Part shown: piece by piece, positions 6,112 through 10,621 of the stretch
Numbering within the stretch: the stretch's first letter is position 1
Layout: every line of letters begins with the position of its first letter
Assembly (NCBI GenBank): GCA_023145975.1
Contig: JAGLCZ010000672.1
Span: 1 to 10,621 of the forward strand
Source: Candidatus Hydrogenedentota bacterium
Lineage (GTDB): Bacteria; Hydrogenedentota; Hydrogenedentia; Hydrogenedentales; CAITNO01
DNA length: 10,621 nucleotides
Direction: 5' to 3'
Notes under the pieces: model-generated
Seen by the model: the letters and a program-made list of their open reading frames with translations, nothing else
Databases searched by the model: none
Told to the model about the DNA's origin: nothing
Position numbers and translations under genes: made by a program

Positions 6112-6207
6112 GTGGGATGATGCGTGCCGCAGCAGGGGGTTGCGTTTCGAGTTTGAACCTGTTATTTCTACCCTGTTAGTAAAATATCTCACTTTCCCGA
6201 ATAATAA

Positions 6208-6216
6208 TGGTATAAT
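6208..6216 (+). promoter_or_regulatory. Extended -10 promoter for the PEGA/FGE lipoprotein gene
   Basis: TGG directly precedes a perfect TATAAT (6211-6216). No good -35 hexamer lies 16-18 bases upstream, which is acceptable for extended -10 promoters. A start near 6223 gives a leader of about 90 bases. The promoter may serve the three co-directional genes to 8882. Confidence 0.5.
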
Positions 6217-6313
6217 TTAGTTAGACATAAGATATGTTTCAGTCAATTATTTGTGTTTTTTTATCATATTATAAAATATTGTTGCGTATGTATCAGGCTG
6301 GAAAGTAGTTATT

Positions 6314-7693
6314 ATGAAAACGGGATACGTGTTTAGCGTTGTTTGCTGCTGGATACTGTTCCTGACGTCAATGGGGGGCATTCTGACGGGTTGCGGCAGG
6401 AAGGTCGAAGAGCAGCAGCTGGCAACTGTTATTGTGGATACATCTCCGGAGCAGGGAGCTTCTGTGTTGTTGGCGGGTTTTGAGCGGGGAGAAACGCCCG
6501 TTACCATAGTTGATCTGCCTCCGGGCACCTACGATGTAATTCTACGTCTTGAAAGATACCGACGTACCATCAAACCCATCACGGTTACCGGGGAAGGTGA
6601 GCAGGAGTTTCTCATTCAGATGAAACCTATCACTGGTACTTTATCTGTTCAGACCACGCCGCCCGGTGCCACAGTATACCTCGATGGCGAAGACATTGGA
6701 AATACGCCCGTAGTAAAGCATGTTCTCCAAATAGGCGACTACAGTTATGAGGTAAAGTCCCCTGATCATTATCCCGAAGGAAAAGCATTCACGGTAGAAG
6801 ATAATTTTAATATGAAGTTCGCCCATAAATTGCGCCCCATGGAAGCAGAGTTGTCCGTGTTTTCTCGTCCCAGTTCCGCAAGTGTATGGCTGAATAATAT
6901 TTTGCAAGAAGAAAAGACGCCTGCAAAATTCATATTACGTCCCGGGCAATATCTGGTCAGTGTTCATACTGCCGGACATTTACAGGCCGATGAACTAGTG
7001 CAGCTGGAGGCCAACACACCGGAAAAAGTACAGATAAATCTGACGCCGGGTGCCGTTCCCCAGGGTATGCTGTTAATTCCCGCCGGCAAATTTATTATGG
7101 GAACAGATAACCGTGCTCCAGATGAACGCCCTGTACGTACCATCAATTTGAAATCATTTTATATTGACCGTTTCGAGGTTACGAATCAGGCGTTTAAGGC
7201 AGTTTTTTCGTCCCACAAATATTCCAGTGGACAAGACAACTATCCGGCATTGGATATATCCTGGACAGAAGCAGGGCGGTATTGTAATGCAGTGGGAAAA
7301 CGACTGCCCTCGGAGGCGGAATGGGAAAAAGCAGCGCGTGGGGCAAAAGGGCAGCAATATCCCTGGGGACCTGTTTTTGAAACTTCCATGGCAAATACGG
7401 TGGAATCAGGTATAGGAAAAGCAACGCGGGCAGGAAATTACTACGCTAGTGCTTCGCCCTATAATTGTATGGATATGGCTGGGAATGCCTATGAATGGAC
7501 AACCGATTGGTATCAAGCCTATCCGGGAAATACGGATGTTACGAAGGACTACGGGCAGGTATTTCGCGTACTTCGGGGCGGATCTTTTATTAGCGAAAAA
7601 TTTGAGGCCCGATGCGCCGCACGTCATTTTGACCGTATGGACTCCAAACGCCGCGACTATGGATGCCGCTGCGTCATGACTGCCCGGAAATAA
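6314..7693 (+). CDS. Lipoprotein with three PEGA domains and a C-terminal FGE/SUMF1-fold domain
   Basis: The 459-residue protein has a lipoprotein signal (LTGC, Cys27; Gly28 at +2 suggests the outer membrane). Three PEGA domains follow, at about 38-103, 109-175 and 178-245, each with the pattern P-x-x-A-x-V, a G-x-TP block, and P-G-x-Y. The FGE-sulfatase fold runs from 249 to 459: MLLIPAGKFIMGTD (252-265), SFYIDRFEVTNQAF, ISWTEAGRYCNAVGKRLPSE with WEKAARG to 343, NAYEWTTDWY (391-400), RVLRGGSF (418-425). True formylglycine-generating enzymes need a Cys pair after GGSY; here GGSFISEKFEAR has none, with Ser427 at the first position and the second in a three-residue gap. It is thus unlikely to activate sulfatases. 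I infer a surface or periplasmic scaffold or binding protein. GGAAAG (6300-6305) precedes the ATG by eight bases. Confidence 0.85.
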   Translation: MKTGYVFSVVCCWILFLTSMGGILTGCGRKVEEQQLATVIVDTSPEQGASVLLAGFERGETPVTIVDLPPGTYDVILRLERYRRTIKPITVTGEGEQEFLIQMKPITGTLSVQTTPPGATVYLDGEDIGNTPVVKHVLQIGDYSYEVKSPDHYPEGKAFTVEDNFNMKFAHKLRPMEAELSVFSRPSSASVWLNNILQEEKTPAKFILRPGQYLVSVHTAGHLQADELVQLEANTPEKVQINLTPGAVPQGMLLIPAGKFIMGTDNRAPDERPVRTINLKSFYIDRFEVTNQAFKAVFSSHKYSSGQDNYPALDISWTEAGRYCNAVGKRLPSEAEWEKAARGAKGQQYPWGPVFETSMANTVESGIGKATRAGNYYASASPYNCMDMAGNAYEWTTDWYQAYPGNTDVTKDYGQVFRVLRGGSFISEKFEARCAARHFDRMDSKRRDYGCRCVMTARK

Positions 7694-7769
7694 CAATACC
7701 GTATCAGGCGTTACCGTCATGGGGACTGATGTTATCTGTATCCATTTCAACCCTCATAAGGATTCGTCT

Positions 7770-8069
7770 ATGAAGCGCAATAGTATGCCCTATCAAAAAA
7801 CGGTATTTGTCTGTCTCAATGAACGGGACGCCGGTACTTGCTGTACCCGGAGTGGTTCGATTAAAATACATGCACAATTGAAGGCGGCAATAAAAGAACG
7901 GGGATTAAAGACGCAGGTGCGTATAAGCCGTTCCGGCTGTATGAACCGCTGTATGCAGGGACCAAACGTAATGGTTTTCCCGGACAACGCCTGGTATTCG
8001 GAAGTTGTAGAAGCAGATATACCGACGCTATTGGATGAAATTACAAAAGATATTCTTGTCCCTGAATAA
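7770..8069 (+). CDS. (2Fe-2S) ferredoxin, thioredoxin-like fold
   Basis: The 99-residue soluble protein matches the thioredoxin-fold [2Fe-2S] ferredoxins (NuoE C-terminal/Shethna type). VFVCLNERDAG (12-22) carries the first Cys (15). Cys24 or Cys25 is the second. SGCMNRCMQGPNVMV (55-69) gives the CxxxC pair, Cys57 and Cys61. In the Aquifex-type proteins I remember, the first two ligands are about 12 residues apart; here only 8 or 9, so the loop is short. An in-frame ATG at 7719 would add 17 residues, but has no ribosome binding site. The ATG at 7770 has AAGGA (7758-7762) seven bases upstream, and the family motif starts soon after, so 7770 is chosen. It follows the lipoprotein gene by 76 bases and is 24 bases from the crotonase gene, so co-transcription is likely. 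It is an electron carrier; the partner is unknown. Confidence 0.87.
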   Translation: MKRNSMPYQKTVFVCLNERDAGTCCTRSGSIKIHAQLKAAIKERGLKTQVRISRSGCMNRCMQGPNVMVFPDNAWYSEVVEADIPTLLDEITKDILVPE

Positions 8070-8093
8070 CAAATGAAGTAACAGGAGAAAAGT

Positions 8094-8882
8094 ATGACGA
8101 CAGAAAACGGTGCGGCCGAACATATTCTCGTATCGCAAGAAGATGGGATCATGACGATAGAATTCAATCGTCCCGACAAAAAAAATGCGTTGACTCATAC
8201 CATGTATAATACAATGATCGATGCGTTGGAACAGGCAGAAGCGGAATCCACTGTACGTGCGCTATGTTTTCGTGGTGCCGGAACGTGTTTCACCAGCGGC
8301 AATGACCTAAAAGATTTTTTGGCAAATCCGCCGTCGGATGAACAAAGCCCGGTAATGCGCTTTTTACATACCCTTATTGATTTGAAAAAGCCAATTGTCG
8401 CCGTGGTGCAAGGTCCTGCTATCGGTATTGGCACCACGATGCTTCTTCATTGCGATATAGTGCTGGCGACACCGAATGCTGCATTTCAAACCCCGTTCAC
8501 AAAATTGGCATTATGCCCCGAAGCAGGTTCGAGTTTTCTGTTGCCCCGGGTGGTAGGCATGACACGTGCCTTATCAATGCTGCTGACAAGCCAGAATATT
8601 GACGCCAATACAGCGGTGCAATGGGGGCTGGTTACCGAACTCATTCCCAGTATTCTCCTTGATACTACGGTACAAGAACGACTGGCAGCTTTGGCAGCAT
8701 TGCCGCCTGAAGCGGTTCGGGTAGCAAAAGCGTTGATACGCGATCCATTACGGGATGCAACACACGATGCTGTAGAGCAGGAAGCCGTGCAGTTCATGCA
8801 ACGGCTGACATCAGACGAAGCAGCGGAAGCCATGCAGGCATTTCTTGAAAAACGTACTCCTGATTTCAGTCGCTTTGGGTAA
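8094..8882 (+). CDS. Enoyl-CoA hydratase/isomerase (crotonase) family protein, isomerase-type active site
   Basis: The 262-residue protein is normal crotonase length. It shows NRPDKKNALT (25-34), the first oxyanion-hole block GAGTCFTSGNDLKDF (61-75), the second block QGPAIGIGTTMLLHCDIVLAT (106-126), and LALCPEAGSSFLLPRVVG (138-155). The two Glu of classical hydratases (144 and 164 in rat enzyme) align with Thr115 and Phe135, so water addition is unlikely. Glu143 in PEAGSS sits where yeast Eci1p and human ECI2 have their catalytic Glu (EGG or PEGCSS), so a delta3,delta2-enoyl-CoA isomerase-type reaction is the better guess, acting on unsaturated acyl-CoA in the cytoplasm. CAGGAGA sits just upstream of the ATG. 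It follows the ferredoxin gene by 24 bases. No other beta-oxidation gene is in view, so its pathway is open. Confidence 0.88.
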   Translation: MTTENGAAEHILVSQEDGIMTIEFNRPDKKNALTHTMYNTMIDALEQAEAESTVRALCFRGAGTCFTSGNDLKDFLANPPSDEQSPVMRFLHTLIDLKKPIVAVVQGPAIGIGTTMLLHCDIVLATPNAAFQTPFTKLALCPEAGSSFLLPRVVGMTRALSMLLTSQNIDANTAVQWGLVTELIPSILLDTTVQERLAALAALPPEAVRVAKALIRDPLRDATHDAVEQEAVQFMQRLTSDEAAEAMQAFLEKRTPDFSRFG

Positions 8883-9118
8883 CTGTAGTGATCAACGAAA
8901 GGTGGACAATTAAATCGAGGACACCACATGGTTCATGCCATCAAGGAGATAAGGCGAAGCAAAGAAAGTTAAAAAGCGCAAACCATCTTTTTTCAGCATG
9001 TTAACGTTGTTGCACTTGATGCTTGAATCCAAGGGGTGATAGCGTAATAATTATTGTTGCATATGTCGTGAATATTTTTGGATTACTCGATAATTAATAG
9101 GGAAATCTTACACTATCT
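8883..9118. other. Intergenic stretch before the glycosidase-like gene
   Basis: No ORF above 20 codons, no repeat shared with other parts of the window and no clear terminator. TTGAAT (9023-9028), 16 bases, then TAATAA (9045-9050) is at best a poor promoter. AGGGA (9099-9103) lies 15 bases from the next ATG, too far for an ideal ribosome binding site. Confidence 0.4.
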
Positions 9119-10621
9119 ATGTCTAAGAAAAAGATATTTATTGTTGTAGTGCTTTTATTGCTCTCCAGCATCGGTTATGCAGATGCGCTTGATGATCTTG
9201 ACCGTGGTCATCGCTTGATTATTGAGCATGGTCTTCAGTTACAGGCGCTTGTGCTGGATAATATAACCTTTGATGTCCAGATATGGGCAGACTCCAACTA
9301 TACTACGGTAAATTTTTGGGCCATTCCAAATGTCTCGCTTCTCGGCACAGCACCCGGTATTTCCTGGTCACGCTGGTTTGGGGGGCATGATGTTATTGTT
9401 AATATGGATTTACCGCCGGAGGAGATGTTTTATCTTTCTACCCTGATATCTATGCAGGCGGGAGATGAACAGGACTTAACGGATCCAACCATTGTCCAGA
9501 ACACTATTGACATTTATGCGCACTGGCGGCGACATTATCCCGCCCAGATTCACATGCTCAGTCAGATGCTAAAGAATATGGCAAATCTGGAACCTCATAT
9601 TGACGATATACAGCCCGATCTTATTGCCGGCGGTTCCTATCGCTTAAATATTATCGAAAACTACCTGTTTGAGCCTATTCGTCGTGGTGGTAGTCCCCAA
9701 AAGATGTACAAGGAGCTTCTGATGTTGCGTAATCTTTGTTTACAAGGACATGCCGGAAGCAATGGCAATCCAATCCCCTACGGTATTTTTACACAGCTAT
9801 TCTATCAACCGAGTGACGGCGATTATAAACGTATCGTTTCGGAATCCCAGATGCGTTTACAGATGATGGCTTCTTTGGCATTTGGCTGTAAATGGATATG
9901 CGCTTTTATTTATAACAACAAGTTTAAAGGCAGTGTTCCCAATGGCGAACTCTATCCGGTACTTTTTGGAGAAGGCGGAGATTGGACAGAGCCAACCGAG
10001 CGCTTTTATCAGTCAAGTCAACTCAATGCTGAGGTACGGAACTTTGCACCGGCACTGGTACGCTTAGTGAGTTCCGATGTACGTATCGTAAGTGGCAAAT
10101 ATAGGAATCCCTTCTCATCTTTACTTTCCTGGTTATTGAATATCCTGCTTCTTATTACCAGAAATCATCACGAAATTTCTCAGCAGCCCCCACTCCTTCT
10201 TTTTGGAGCATGGGCGAAAACTATCCCTCTTGCAGAAGGAATGAAACACTGGACAGCAGATGCAGATCCTTATATAACCAGCATTAGTCAAACCAATCTT
10301 GGAAGCACAAATGACGGTCTTCCAGGTGATTTACTAGTGGGTTATTCACACCCCTTGCATGAAGATTTTGACGGTTTTTCTTATAACAATGAAATATACT
10401 TCATGATTGTCAACAGTATGGCCTTTCAAAATGCTACTTCATTGGAAACAAGCCAACGTATCGAGGTCAGATTTGATTTCAGTGGTACGGGAATTACCAG
10501 CTTGCAGCGTCTGGAACGTTCAACTGGTCAGGTTGAAGAAGTTTTTCTCAAAGATGAAGGTAATCATCAGTATCTCCTTGAGATGGTTTATGGGGGTGTG
10601 CGCTTTACCCCGAAATTAGTA
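9119..10621 (+). CDS. Secreted protein resembling TIM-barrel glycoside hydrolases, 3' end outside window
   Basis: An uninterrupted frame of 501 codons runs off the window end, so the gene is partial. It begins with a Sec signal peptide (KKK, then IFIVVVLLLL; cleavage near GYA-DA at 21/22). A block near 237-263, with SESQMRLQMMASLAFGCKW then ICAFIYNN, resembles the ALAHGAKGIxYFxY segment of GH42-like and uncharacterised planctomycete glycosidase-like proteins. LNAEVRNFAPALVRLVSSDV fits the helix that usually follows. The last 120 residues look beta-rich, like a C-terminal sandwich (YFMIVNSM, RIEVRFDFSGTGI). I cannot place catalytic Glu residues with confidence. A hydrophobic stretch SLLSWLLNILLLI near 335-350 is unusual. 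The ATG at 9119 is the first after an in-frame stop at 9098. Exported glycan hydrolase is a reasonable but unproven call. Confidence 0.65.
   Translation, partial: MSKKKIFIVVVLLLLSSIGYADALDDLDRGHRLIIEHGLQLQALVLDNITFDVQIWADSNYTTVNFWAIPNVSLLGTAPGISWSRWFGGHDVIVNMDLPPEEMFYLSTLISMQAGDEQDLTDPTIVQNTIDIYAHWRRHYPAQIHMLSQMLKNMANLEPHIDDIQPDLIAGGSYRLNIIENYLFEPIRRGGSPQKMYKELLMLRNLCLQGHAGSNGNPIPYGIFTQLFYQPSDGDYKRIVSESQMRLQMMASLAFGCKWICAFIYNNKFKGSVPNGELYPVLFGEGGDWTEPTERFYQSSQLNAEVRNFAPALVRLVSSDVRIVSGKYRNPFSSLLSWLLNILLLITRNHHEISQQPPLLLFGAWAKTIPLAEGMKHWTADADPYITSISQTNLGSTNDGLPGDLLVGYSHPLHEDFDGFSYNNEIYFMIVNSMAFQNATSLETSQRIEVRFDFSGTGITSLQRLERSTGQVEEVFLKDEGNHQYLLEMVYGGVRFTPKLV

Noticed and set aside
6234..6308. 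24-codon leader ORF before the PEGA/FGE gene
   Set aside because: Weak ribosome binding site and no biased codon content; ORFs of this length are expected by chance.
6314..7693. Sulfatase-activating formylglycine-generating enzyme
   Set aside because: The catalytic Cys pair is missing and no sulfatase gene is in the window.
8486..8929. 147-codon minus-strand ORF
   Set aside because: Mostly antisense to the crotonase gene, with a Ser/Cys/Ala-rich translation typical of a shadow frame.
1..10621. CRISPR array, tRNA or rRNA genes, defence system
   Set aside because: No regularly spaced direct repeats, no tRNA-like or rRNA sequence that I could recognise, and no known defence domain was found on reading both strands.

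Overview
The window (about 10.6 kb, moderate GC) looks like part of the chromosome of a Gram-negative heterotrophic bacterium. Supporting signs are a Tat signal, an outer-membrane-type lipoprotein, an RlpA-like wall protein and several Sec signal peptides. The combination of a DUF6807 ('PmoA-like') protein, a PEGA/FGE-fold lipoprotein and a secreted protein ending in GHWER/YETRTR-type motifs is something I associate with Planctomycetota and neighbouring groups or Hydrogenedentota. That taxonomic guess is weak, and nothing here fixes the phylum.

Layout. 1-152 holds a long inverted repeat and a small hairpin. 153-1154 (-) is a Tat-exported DUF6807 protein. It is divergent from 1367-3037 (+), an unusually long galactokinase-like GHMP kinase with an altered sugar-binding motif. 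3038-3397 contains a 168-bp MITE-like element, a good promoter and a Cys-rich 21-codon leader ORF that stops one base before a DsrE-like gene (3398-3718, +). A hairpin between convergent genes separates this from an RlpA-like gene (3838-4230, -). 4231-4786 is mostly empty but has competing hairpins next to the ribosome binding site of a secreted Ser/Arg/Gly-rich protein (4787-5509, +). 5510-6313 has no convincing gene. It carries a strong orphan promoter, two small hairpin repeats and a second copy of the MITE-like element in the opposite orientation. 6314-8882 (+) is a likely co-directional cluster: a lipoprotein with three PEGA domains plus an FGE fold, a thioredoxin-fold [2Fe-2S] ferredoxin, and a crotonase-family protein of isomerase type. 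9119 to the window end (+) is the first 501 codons of a secreted protein that resembles TIM-barrel glycoside hydrolases.

Working together. The divergent pair and the last gene suggest carbohydrate handling: export of a sugar-associated protein, sugar phosphorylation and possibly glycan cleavage. The ferredoxin and crotonase are tightly spaced and probably co-transcribed, but their shared pathway is unknown. I see no CRISPR array, transposase, phage gene, toxin-antitoxin pair or obvious defence system. The most distinctive signals are family members whose textbook catalytic or binding residues are replaced (galactokinase-like, FGE-like, crotonase, RlpA-like), the Cys leader ORF before the DsrE gene, the paired MITE-like elements, and the orphan promoter with a possible small RNA.
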